From the NCBI GenBank assembly GCA_905234495.1, contig CAJOHE010000014.1:52295-99248 (forward strand): a stretch of 46,954 bases of DNA, written 5' to 3'. Position 1 is the stretch's first letter. The number at the start of each line of letters is the position of its first letter. Positions 41,216 through 46,954 of the stretch are shown piece by piece. The position numbers were made by a program, and so were the translations under genes. The DNA comes from an uncultured Eubacterium sp. GTDB lineage: Bacteria > Bacillota > Clostridia > Oscillospirales > Acutalibacteraceae. The notes beneath the pieces were generated by a model. It did not search any database, was not told the DNA's origin, and worked only from the letters and a program-made list of their open reading frames with translations.

Positions 41216-41719
41216 CTATGATACATAGTCATAAATCATTTCAGCAGTTTTTAGTGATAGCTTGGAAACATTACCGTTTGTGAGAAAGTCATTTACGTTT
41301 CCGGGATTCAAGTGTAAATCCGTATAGATACGATAATTCGTGATATGCTTTTTCTGCTGTAGCTCTTTGATTCTCGGAAGCATAAGCGATTTTGTGTGTT
41401 CCTCGTTCTTAACCCTGTTAGTCTTAACAAGGTATGAATTATAGACCTTCCGGTAAGCTTCAGAAAGCCTTTTTTCTTGCAATGCTTGTTCCACATCGTT
41501 ATAGCTTTCTAAATCCTTTAAAGCACCTCTAACTCTTTTATTCTTGATTTTTGATAATTGTTCTTCATTAAGAGTCATTTTTGCATAGAGAACCAGAGGT
41601 TCCGACAGTCGTAGATTGCTGTCAACCTCTTTTTCAAGCTTTCTGATTGAGGATGAACCGCATAGGGAAAGCTCGGTTAAATATGCTTTTAGAAAGCCTT
41701 TAAAGGTTAAGGGTTTCAT
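41216..41719 (-). CDS. Hypothetical protein with C-terminal HTH-like region
   Basis: A 167-residue basic protein. The N-terminal part is helical and charged; the C-terminal part (ITNYRIYTDLHLNPGNVNDFLTNGNVSKLSLKTAEMIYDY, about 124-163) resembles an XRE-type helix-turn-helix. It is probably a regulator. It has a near-consensus promoter overlapping that of the divergent HEPN-like gene, and is followed 21 bases later by the TipAS gene, so it may head the TipAS-fumarate reductase operon. Confidence 0.65.
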   Translation of the reverse strand: MKPLTFKGFLKAYLTELSLCGSSSIRKLEKEVDSNLRLSEPLVLYAKMTLNEEQLSKIKNKRVRGALKDLESYNDVEQALQEKRLSEAYRKVYNSYLVKTNRVKNEEHTKSLMLPRIKELQQKKHITNYRIYTDLHLNPGNVNDFLTNGNVSKLSLKTAEMIYDYVS

Positions 41720-41756
41720 ATTATCACCAATTCACTAATACTATTATTCAATCATT

Positions 41757-41797
41757 AATATAATCGTTTTGCAAAAGGTTGTCAAGTATGATATAAT
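41757..41797. promoter_or_regulatory. Overlapping divergent promoters
   Basis: Plus strand: TTGCAA (41769-41774), 17 bases, TATAAT (41792-41797). Minus strand: TTGACA (41785-41780), 17 bases, TATATT (41762-41757). The two promoters share DNA over their -35 regions, so the two transcripts are probably coordinated or mutually exclusive. TTTTGCAAAA (41767-41776) is a palindrome inside. Confidence 0.7.
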
Positions 41798-41825
41798 GAT
41801 TTCATCTTGGTTAAGTGGTGATACG

Positions 41826-42329
41826 ATGCAAAACATTGACATGGAATATTTCAGCGAGTATAAAGCTGTTGAAAAAATATGTAATGAAATGTATGGAGAA
41901 AATGGAGTAAGTGCATACATCAATGATATGCAAAACTGCACCTCCCGTGAAAAGAGTTCTATTATTAATTGGGATAAGAAGTTAAAAGATCTCAAACATC
42001 TTCGCTGGTTAAGAAATCAAATTGCGCATGATAATGAAATTTATGAAGTAACCGAGCAAGATTTATCAGACATTAAATTGTTCCATAATGAATTGCTCAC
42101 ACAAGAAGACCCGCTTGCTTTACTTTATAAAGAAATTGAAAACACAAAGAAAAAACAGCAAGAATATAGGTTGCAACAACGAACCCTGCAAAAAACGATC
42201 CAGAATCCGGAGTATAAAACAACCACAAATAATCAAGACGATGAACCCAGCGGCTTAAACCCGCTTGCTATTGCCGCAGGAATTGCTGTAATCGCATTAA
42301 TTGCTATCATCATATTCTTCTTTCTATAA
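41826..42329 (+). CDS. Tail-anchored protein with HEPN-like Rx4H motif
   Basis: A 167-residue protein. The N-terminal helical part contains LRWLRNQIAHDNEIYEV (about 59-75) with R-N-x-x-x-H spacing, the RNase-type HEPN motif; a coiled-coil Glu/Lys/Gln stretch follows (about 96-130) and a C-terminal membrane helix (about 145-167, IAAGIAVIALIAIIIFFFL). The start at 41826 follows AAGTGGTGAT. HEPN proteins are often toxins, but a single motif is not proof. It is transcribed divergently from the HTH-like gene. Confidence 0.65.
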   Translation: MQNIDMEYFSEYKAVEKICNEMYGENGVSAYINDMQNCTSREKSSIINWDKKLKDLKHLRWLRNQIAHDNEIYEVTEQDLSDIKLFHNELLTQEDPLALLYKEIENTKKKQQEYRLQQRTLQKTIQNPEYKTTTNNQDDEPSGLNPLAIAAGIAVIALIAIIIFFFL

Positions 42330-42336
42330 CAAAAAC

Positions 42337-42371
42337 AGCCGATAGGATAACATCAAGCTATCCTATCGGCT
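42337..42371. terminator. Terminator between HEPN-like and recombinase genes
   Basis: A 13-bp stem AGCCGATAGGATA / TATCCTATCGGCT, loop ACATCAAGC, A/T-rich flanks, convergent genes. Confidence 0.85.
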
Positions 42372-42384
42372 TTAATTATTGTTT

Positions 42385-44073
42385 TTATGCAATGAGACCT
42401 GCTTCCTTGCCTGACTTACGGCGAAGGTCCTCAAGGTATTTGAGCGCTTCCTCAAAGGCATCCTTGAATTTGAAATTGATGGTAATGCTGCCGCCTCTGT
42501 GAACATAAATGGAATCCACCAATTCAACCAGCATTGGACGAGTCAACTCGCCGATATCGGCATACTCACAGAAATGCTTGATGAACTCATTTTTCCTGAT
42601 GTCCTTATTCAGCACATCGTTTTCCTTTTCCTCAACACCCTTAATCTTCTGCTCCAAAGCCTCAATTTTCTCGTTGATATCGGCTTTCAGACTCGTGTAT
42701 TCCTCTTTGGAAAGGATGCCCTCCTTCCAGTCGGGATACAGGCTCATAGCGTGTTTTTTGAGCTTTTCGATCTCGCCGGCAATCTGATCCTTTGTTCGCT
42801 GATAAAGATTGATTTTCTGCTGCTTCTCGGTTTTCTGTTCCACCTCATAAACAAAGCGCTCAATATCCAGCGCCATATCAATCAGGGTGCGCAGTGTAAC
42901 ATACACAGCCTCCTCGAGCTTATCATAACGGATAGAATGTGTGGTGCAAGCGTCCTTTGAGATTTTCGTGGCGGTCACGCAGCGATAGTAAACATAGGTG
43001 CCGTAATCGAACTCATTGGTCTTTTTGCCCATGGCACGATGACAATCAGCGCACTTTACCAAGCCTGCGAATTTGTCAATCTCATTGGTGCCCTTAATGA
43101 TTTTTGTATTACTGTTAAAAAGTCCCTGCGCTTTATAGAACAGCTCCTTGTCAATAATCGGCTCATGCGTGCCCTCAACGATAATCCAATCCTCCTTCGG
43201 AACGGCAACACACTTTTTGATTTTATAGCTCATATTCGTGTTTTTGCCCTGCACCATATTGCCGATATACATTTCGTTTTTGAGTATACGGCGCACCGTC
43301 TGGTCACACCAAACGCCCTTATCACCGATATTGGAGTTCGCTCTGTAATTCAAACCCTGAGAGTGCTTATAGTCCGTAGGATTCATAATGCCAAGGCTGT
43401 TCAGCTCACGGGTAATACCTATGACGCTTTTGCCCTCTATGAACATATTGAATATCATTCTGACAACCTCGGCAGGCTCCTCGTCGATGATGAGCTTGTG
43501 TCTGTCGTTCGGGTCCTTCTTGTAACCGTAGGTGGCAAAGGCACCGATAAACTCGCCCTTCTTGCGTGAGGCGTCAAGGGTGCCTCTGATATTAACCGAA
43601 GTAGTCGCCGCCAAACTCTCATTAATGACGTTCGTTACACCCAGCGTTACACACTGTGTTGCGGAGTTCATATTACCTGCAAAGGAATCGTAACCGTTGT
43701 TCAGAGCAATAAAGCGAATCTTAAAGCGAATGAAAATGTCATCAAGGTACTTGCCTGTTTCGGTATAGTTTCTCCCGAAGCGGGACAGATCCTTAACGAT
43801 AACGCAGTCGACATTGCCTGCATAAACATCGTCCATCATTCGTTGGAATCCCGGGCGGTCAAAGTTTGTGCCGGAATAGCCGTCATCAATATAGATATCA
43901 TACAGTTCAATATCAGGGTGCTGCTTGAGGTACTGTGTTAGTATTTCTCTTTGCGAGGTTACCGAGTAGCTCTCACGGTTATCTCCGTCCTCACGGGACA
44001 GTCGAATATAAAGAGCAGCCTTCCAGCTTTTAGTAACGCTTAGAGGCTGCTCTGTGTTTCTGCTTTTTGACAT
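42385..44073 (-). CDS. Large serine recombinase
   Basis: A 562-residue site-specific recombinase of the TndX/Tn4451-like group. The catalytic serine is in ALYIRLSREDGDNRESYSVTSQR (about 16-38); IDDGYSGTNFDRPGFQRMM and VIVKDLSRFGRNYTETGKYL (about 61-115) complete the resolvase domain. A recombinase domain follows, then a zinc ribbon (CADCHRAMGKK, CVTATKISKDACTTHS, about 341-382) and a coiled-coil (about 410-480). It has an own promoter (44128-44156). It would integrate and excise the island or part of it by attP x attB recombination. Confidence 0.93.
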   Translation of the reverse strand: MSKSRNTEQPLSVTKSWKAALYIRLSREDGDNRESYSVTSQREILTQYLKQHPDIELYDIYIDDGYSGTNFDRPGFQRMMDDVYAGNVDCVIVKDLSRFGRNYTETGKYLDDIFIRFKIRFIALNNGYDSFAGNMNSATQCVTLGVTNVINESLAATTSVNIRGTLDASRKKGEFIGAFATYGYKKDPNDRHKLIIDEEPAEVVRMIFNMFIEGKSVIGITRELNSLGIMNPTDYKHSQGLNYRANSNIGDKGVWCDQTVRRILKNEMYIGNMVQGKNTNMSYKIKKCVAVPKEDWIIVEGTHEPIIDKELFYKAQGLFNSNTKIIKGTNEIDKFAGLVKCADCHRAMGKKTNEFDYGTYVYYRCVTATKISKDACTTHSIRYDKLEEAVYVTLRTLIDMALDIERFVYEVEQKTEKQQKINLYQRTKDQIAGEIEKLKKHAMSLYPDWKEGILSKEEYTSLKADINEKIEALEQKIKGVEEKENDVLNKDIRKNEFIKHFCEYADIGELTRPMLVELVDSIYVHRGGSITINFKFKDAFEEALKYLEDLRRKSGKEAGLIA

Positions 44074-44127
44074 AATAAATAGCCTCCATTAATTATTGAA
44101 GGCAATACACGAAATATCCGCAGTTAG

Positions 44128-44156
44128 ATTATAGCATATTGCCCCCAACAATTCAA
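44128..44156 (-). promoter_or_regulatory. Predicted promoter of the recombinase gene
   Basis: TTGAAT (44156-44151), 17 bases, TATAAT (44133-44128). Inverted repeats GGCAATA / TATTGCC (44139-44145 and 44101-44107) flank the -10 and may be an operator. Confidence 0.6.
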
Positions 44157-44166
44157 TTACTAAATT

Positions 44167-44427
44167 TTACAAGTAGCTGTCCGGACTTGTTACGATATCC
44201 ATAATGCTATCCGAGAAACTCTTTCCGTTGCCGAAGTTCACCTTTACTCCAACATCACCTACACGGAACAGATAAGGATTTTGAATAAAGTCGAAATAGT
44301 CACTCAGCTTATATCCGTAAACTCTGTCAATAGGAATGTGTAATTCCTTCAGGTCAATCAGCTCATCTTTTGCGGTGCTTCCAATCGTCTCTTGCTTCAG
44401 CTCGTCCAACTGCTTTTGGGTAAACAT
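44167..44427 (-). CDS. DUF6870-like mobile-element protein
   Basis: An 86-residue protein MFTQKQLDELKQETIGSTAK..., with LIDLKELHIPIDRVYGYKLSDYFDFIQNPYLFRVGDVGVKVNFG, similar in pattern to the DUF6870 family of Clostridia mobile elements. The ATG at 44427 has GGAGGG with good spacing and gives the expected length. An in-frame ATG at 44508, with GAGGAG upstream and overlapping the mobC end by 11 bases, is an alternative. Confidence 0.6.
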   Translation of the reverse strand: MFTQKQLDELKQETIGSTAKDELIDLKELHIPIDRVYGYKLSDYFDFIQNPYLFRVGDVGVKVNFGNGKSFSDSIMDIVTSPDSYL

Positions 44428-44497
44428 ATGGCAATCCCTCCATACCGATATTTTTGGCATTTCAGGGAAATTTATACCATACGAAAGAGAATAGATA

Positions 44498-44863
44498 TTA
44501 CCCTTCATATAACTCCTCCTCATATAAATCCACAAGCTTACCCTTATACTCCGGCAGGGTGTAATGGCGTTTGATGTTAAGGATAAAGAAGTCGATCTGA
44601 CCAATCACCCTCTCTATCTCATCAGTGTTTGTGTAGCCCTCTCTGTTCGCCGTAGCGACAAGCTGTCTTAAATGGACGCACACCATGTTTAACTCATTAA
44701 GCTCTTTATAGAACCTCCACGGCGGTGCTTCCTTCGGAACGAAATCAGTAACAAGCATACGAATGAGTGCTGCCTCCGTTACCCCACACTTCTTTGCTTT
44801 TCTTTTTAGTGCTGCGTCCTCCCTTGTACTGAACCAAAAGTTCTTTTTAATTTTGCGTTTCAT
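44498..44863 (-). CDS. MobC-like mobilisation/relaxosome protein
   Basis: A 121-residue basic protein: KKNFWFSTREDAALKRKAKKCGVTEAALIRMLVTDFVP (ribbon-helix-helix-like) followed by RFYKELNELNMVCVHLRQLVATANREG. This matches the MobC-type auxiliary DNA-binding proteins that load the relaxase at oriT. The expected relaxase gene directly downstream is missing. Confidence 0.8.
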   Translation of the reverse strand: MKRKIKKNFWFSTREDAALKRKAKKCGVTEAALIRMLVTDFVPKEAPPWRFYKELNELNMVCVHLRQLVATANREGYTNTDEIERVIGQIDFFILNIKRHYTLPEYKGKLVDLYEEELYEG

Positions 44864-44989
44864 AGTATAATTCCTTTCTGTTTTTTTCTTTTTGTTAATC
44901 GGGTCTTAGGGCTGTCCCTAACAAGTCATTACCGTTTTTACTGAAAAGGAGTAAAAAGGGTCTGCTTGATAAGAAATGACATCGCCCTT
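44864..44989. other. Possible oriT-type hairpin upstream of mobC
   Basis: A small palindrome TTAGGG (44906-44911) / CCCTAA (44916-44921), loop CTGT, lies in the 126-base gap before mobC, with a T-rich tract next to it. Position next to mobC is usual for oriT, but no conserved nick site can be named. Confidence 0.3.
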
Positions 44990-45370
44990 TTAGTCCTCTA
45001 AAAAGTCTGATAATTTTTCTTGTATACCGACTGAAAAAGAAATGTTTTTTTCTTTCTCAGCATCTGCAATTTCCGCTTTTTTCAGATAAATTCCGCCTTG
45101 ACAGTTGCGTTCATATTGAAGCCTCAGAAAGGTATGATTATCCATCTCATAAAAGCCAAGATATTGCTGCCACCAGAAGACAGGAGTGATGATTTTCCTG
45201 CCGTCCTCTAAGATAAAGAACAGCCGAAGCATACCGCTCCTTGCCTCTGCTTTTAATACTAACTCGCCGAAAAAGAAGCCTGCCTCGTCCATAAACATAA
45301 AGTCGCTGGTATCTATGGCACGCTCTCTCATTTCGGTTCGGGTCAGCACCTTGTTTGATTTTTCAGTCAT
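44990..45370 (-). CDS. Hypothetical mobile-element protein
   Basis: A 126-residue acidic protein starting MTEKSNKVLTRTEMRERAID. It has a beta-rich middle (LRLFFILEDGRKIITPVFWWQQYLGFYEMD) and a Lys/Glu-rich tail. AAGGAGG precedes the ATG. It lies in the mobilisation cluster; no function can be assigned. Confidence 0.7.
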   Translation of the reverse strand: MTEKSNKVLTRTEMRERAIDTSDFMFMDEAGFFFGELVLKAEARSGMLRLFFILEDGRKIITPVFWWQQYLGFYEMDNHTFLRLQYERNCQGGIYLKKAEIADAEKEKNISFSVGIQEKLSDFLED

Positions 45371-45453
45371 TTTTACCTCCTTATACGATACTACTTTAAT
45401 TAAACTATTCTTGTTCCTTTTTCGGTTAGTTATTTGGATATATAAATATATAT

Positions 45454-45753
45454 TTATTTATATTCCAAATTCGGAAGGTGCGGATTTTGCTTTGCATAAG
45501 CCGATCTTCGTTTTCGTTCAGCCTTGTCAATCGGCTTCATCGTTCGGAAGGTCAAGCAGCCCTTTTTGACCTCAAATTCATAACCACCGTTGCCGAAATC
45601 ATCCACTATTTTACAAAGTTCCGGATGCTCCTCTGCCATACCAAGCAGGGCATTTTTCAGCCTCGAGTTATGCGTTACAATGCCAATATAGTCAATGGAC
45701 TCATCTGTATAAAGCTCCGTAACCTTTTCCTTTTTGGTTAAGCCCGTTCTCAT
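45454..45753 (-). CDS. Hypothetical mobile-element protein
   Basis: A 99-residue protein (MRTGLTKKEKVTELYTDESI...). The central HNSRLKNALLGMAEEHPELCKIVDDFGNGGYEFEVKKG looks like a small alpha/beta domain; the C terminus is basic. AAGGAGG lies before the ATG at 45753. First gene of the mobilisation cluster. Unknown function. Confidence 0.7.
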   Translation of the reverse strand: MRTGLTKKEKVTELYTDESIDYIGIVTHNSRLKNALLGMAEEHPELCKIVDDFGNGGYEFEVKKGCLTFRTMKPIDKAERKRRSAYAKQNPHLPNLEYK

Positions 45754-46025
45754 TGGAAACCTCCTTGTTTTTATTTTTCATAGATTTTACCGTTTCAAAT
45801 TTTAAGTGGCGATTTTTAGAGATTTTTCACTGCTTATAAGCAGGCGAAATCGGAGTTTGTCCTTTCAGCCTTCATTTTTCCATCTCCCCGTCATAGGAAA
45901 GCCGTTATCGAATAACCCCTTGTTTTTCCCTGCACAAGAGCAGCAAAGTGCAATTCTAAAAAAATCGCTCATTTTTGACTGCTTTTTAGACTCTTTTCAC
46001 CTCGCTTCTTACTAATTTTCCGTAT
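45754..46025. other. Non-coding AT-rich stretch at the island right side
   Basis: No gene is supported. A 14-bp perfect palindrome CTGCTTATAAGCAG lies at 45830-45843. The rest is AT-rich and shows no terminator or strong promoter that I can assign. Confidence 0.4.
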
Positions 46026-46059
46026 AAAAAATGCTATTGGAACAGTCAGTCCAATAGCT
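46026..46059 (-). terminator. Terminator of the predicted small RNA
   Basis: On the minus strand GCTATTGGA / TCCAATAGC around an 8-base loop, followed by ATTTTTTAT. Confidence 0.75.
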
Positions 46060-46138
46060 ATGTATTACTAAATAAGAGAGGCAAAAACAGACGGCATCAG
46101 ACTCAAAGCTAAAGCGCAACCTATGCTCTCATTTGCCC
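46026..46138 (-). ncRNA. Predicted small RNA with own promoter and terminator
   Basis: The unit is transcribed leftward: promoter TTTACA-18-TTATAT at 46174-46145, start near 46138, and an intrinsic terminator GCTATTGGA / TCCAATAGC followed by a T-run at 46026-46058. Inside, the 5' part (GGGCAAA) pairs with TTTTGCC near 46080, closing an outer stem. No convincing coding frame. Length about 113 bases. It matches no RNA class that I recognise. Confidence 0.5.
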
Positions 46139-46144
46139 CTCTAT

Positions 46145-46174
46145 ATATAAGGACACTTAGAAGCGTTTTGTAAA
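46145..46174 (-). promoter_or_regulatory. Predicted promoter of the small RNA
   Basis: TTTACA (46174-46169), 18 bases, TTATAT (46150-46145) on the minus strand; moderate consensus. Confidence 0.45.
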
Positions 46175-46217
46175 CCACTTTTCCAAATGTTTTGAAAAAT
46201 ATTTAATGTCTATTTTG

Positions 46218-46246
46218 TTGCCGCACTAATATTCATATGCTATAAT
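46218..46246 (+). promoter_or_regulatory. Predicted promoter of the GH39 gene
   Basis: TTGCCG (46218-46223), 17 bases, TATAAT (46241-46246), 51 bases before the start codon. AAGGTGA at 46286-46292 is the ribosome site. Confidence 0.55.
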
Positions 46247-46296
46247 GAACTCAACAAATCGGGATTTGACGAAACGGACAATAATAAGGTGAAAGT

Positions 46297-46954
46297 ATGA
46301 AAAACGACAGATATTATCAAAAGTGCATTACCTTCGGCAGAGCCGCTGAGGGACTTCGGGCTGACTTTCAGCAGCAGTTAATCGAACTGCAAAACGAAAT
46401 CGGCTTTGAATACGTGCGCTTTCACGGCATCTTTCACGACGATATGGCGGTTTACCATGAGGAAAACGGCGAGGCAAAACTTTGGTTTGGTTATATTGAT
46501 AAACTGTTTGACTTTCTGCTTGATAACGGATTAAAGCCTTTACTTGAGCTTGGCTTCGTTCCGACAGAGCTTGCAACCGTTCCCGATACTGTATTCTGGT
46601 GGCACGCTAACGGCTGTCCGCCCAATGATTACGACAAGTGGGCGCTTATGGTTAACGGTACGGTTAAACACCTTGTAGAACGCTACGGACTTGACGAGGT
46701 TAAGACTTGGTATTTTGAGGTTTGGAATGAGCCGAATTTAGGCTCGTTCTGGCGCGGCACACAGGAGCAGTATTTCAAGTTATATGAGGTTTCCGTGCCT
46801 GCTGTTAAATCCGTATGCCCCGATTTAAGAGTCGGCGGACCTTCCGTCAGCGGCGCTGATTTCAGGGAGGGCTTAAATTACTTTAAGGAGTTTATCTGTT
46901 TTTGCGAGAAAAAGAATCTCCCGATAGATTTCTTCACAGCGCATCCATACCCAA
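46297..46954 (+). CDS. GH39 beta-xylosidase, 5' part (cut by window edge)
   Basis: The frame is open from the ATG at 46297 to the window end, 219 codons. The sequence ITFGRAAEGLRADFQQQLIELQNEIGFEYVRFHGIFHDDMAVY and the general acid motif WYFEVWNEPNLGSFWRGT are hallmarks of family GH39; complete members have about 500 residues. It would release xylose from xylo-oligosaccharides in the cytoplasm, as no signal peptide is seen. Leucine codon use (TTA) differs from the GH31 and GH36 genes of this window. Confidence 0.88.
   Translation, partial: MKNDRYYQKCITFGRAAEGLRADFQQQLIELQNEIGFEYVRFHGIFHDDMAVYHEENGEAKLWFGYIDKLFDFLLDNGLKPLLELGFVPTELATVPDTVFWWHANGCPPNDYDKWALMVNGTVKHLVERYGLDEVKTWYFEVWNEPNLGSFWRGTQEQYFKLYEVSVPAVKSVCPDLRVGGPSVSGADFREGLNYFKEFICFCEKKNLPIDFFTAHPYP

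Larger units (their letters stand above)
31780..46250. mobile_element. Accessory island with serine recombinase and mobilisation genes
   Basis: The left edge is set by the abrupt end of spoVAD. The right edge is uncertain, somewhere between 46020 and the GH39 promoter at 46218. Contents typical of integrative mobilisable elements are a large serine recombinase, MobC and a DUF6870-like protein. Cargo includes toxin-antitoxin-like modules, fumarate reductase, a riboswitch-controlled operon and a small RNA. Base composition and codon use are more AT-rich than in the left part (frequent TTA, ATA). It may be several stacked insertions rather than one element. No att repeats identified. Confidence 0.55.

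Noticed and set aside
43039..43569. 176-residue open frame on the plus strand
   Set aside because: Antisense to the serine recombinase, no promoter or ribosome site.
46060..46150. Short minus-strand peptide frame ending in LALSLMPSVFASLI
   Set aside because: No start codon with a ribosome site; the sequence is better explained as the body of the predicted small RNA.
1..46954. tRNA, rRNA or CRISPR arrays
   Set aside because: No GGTTCGAAT-type T-arm contexts, no rRNA signatures and no regularly spaced short repeats were found; the repeats present are the two MITE copies and the 172-bp pair.

Overview
The window looks like a chromosomal segment of an anaerobic, spore-forming gut Clostridia (Oscillospiraceae/Ruminococcus-like). 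This is inferred from the cdaA-cdaR pair, a K+-dependent membrane pyrophosphatase, formate-THF ligase, a spoVAD remnant, frequent TTG/GTG starts and strong AGGAGG ribosome sites. I cannot assign a genus. No rRNA, tRNA or CRISPR was seen.

Region 1 (about 1-31780) is core chromosome, with compact operons separated by intrinsic terminators. In order it holds: a small membrane protein; a secreted repeat protein; aroB; the operon fhs-tsaE-tsaB-rpiB (minus strand); rodA; cdaA-cdaR (c-di-AMP synthesis); a DUF3343/cysteine desulfurase pair; a lipoprotein; soluble ppa followed by membrane hppA; a GPH sugar symporter; an EF-G paralogue with a structured leader and a small upstream ORF; nadE; an operon joining a FeoA-FeoB fusion, a cation-efflux protein, GH31 and GH36 glycosidases and a Gfo/Idh oxidoreductase; and a five-gene operon (ICMT-like methyltransferase, GNAT, esterase, flavodoxin, ferritin-like protein). 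Two copies of a MITE-like element lie here, one at the left edge and one between hppA and the symporter. Both sit inside terminator-like palindromes.

Region 2 (about 31780 to 46020-46260) is an accessory island. It starts abruptly inside spoVAD, of which only the C-terminal part remains. It carries a nucleotidyltransferase-fold/NADAR pair, a HipB/HipA-type kinase module flanked by 172-bp direct repeats, an XRE regulator with a strong hairpin over its start, an XRE-HipA fusion with a 22-bp palindromic operator, a SAM-I-clan riboswitch driving two unknown small proteins, a fumarate reductase operon led by an HTH-like and a TipAS protein, a divergent HEPN-like membrane-anchored protein, a large serine recombinase, and a mobilisation remnant (MobC, DUF6870-like, two small conserved-type proteins, no relaxase). 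A short promoter-hairpin-terminator unit, probably a small RNA, lies at 46026-46174.

Region 3 (46297 to the end) is the start of a GH39 beta-xylosidase, truncated by the window edge.

The most notable observations are the SAM riboswitch ahead of unknown genes in mobile DNA, the island inside spoVAD together with a serine recombinase (a possible skin-like arrangement), the NTase-NADAR pair, the TipAS-fumarate reductase operon with its shared divergent promoter, and the terminator-nested MITEs. Family calls rest on recognised motifs; no database search was run.
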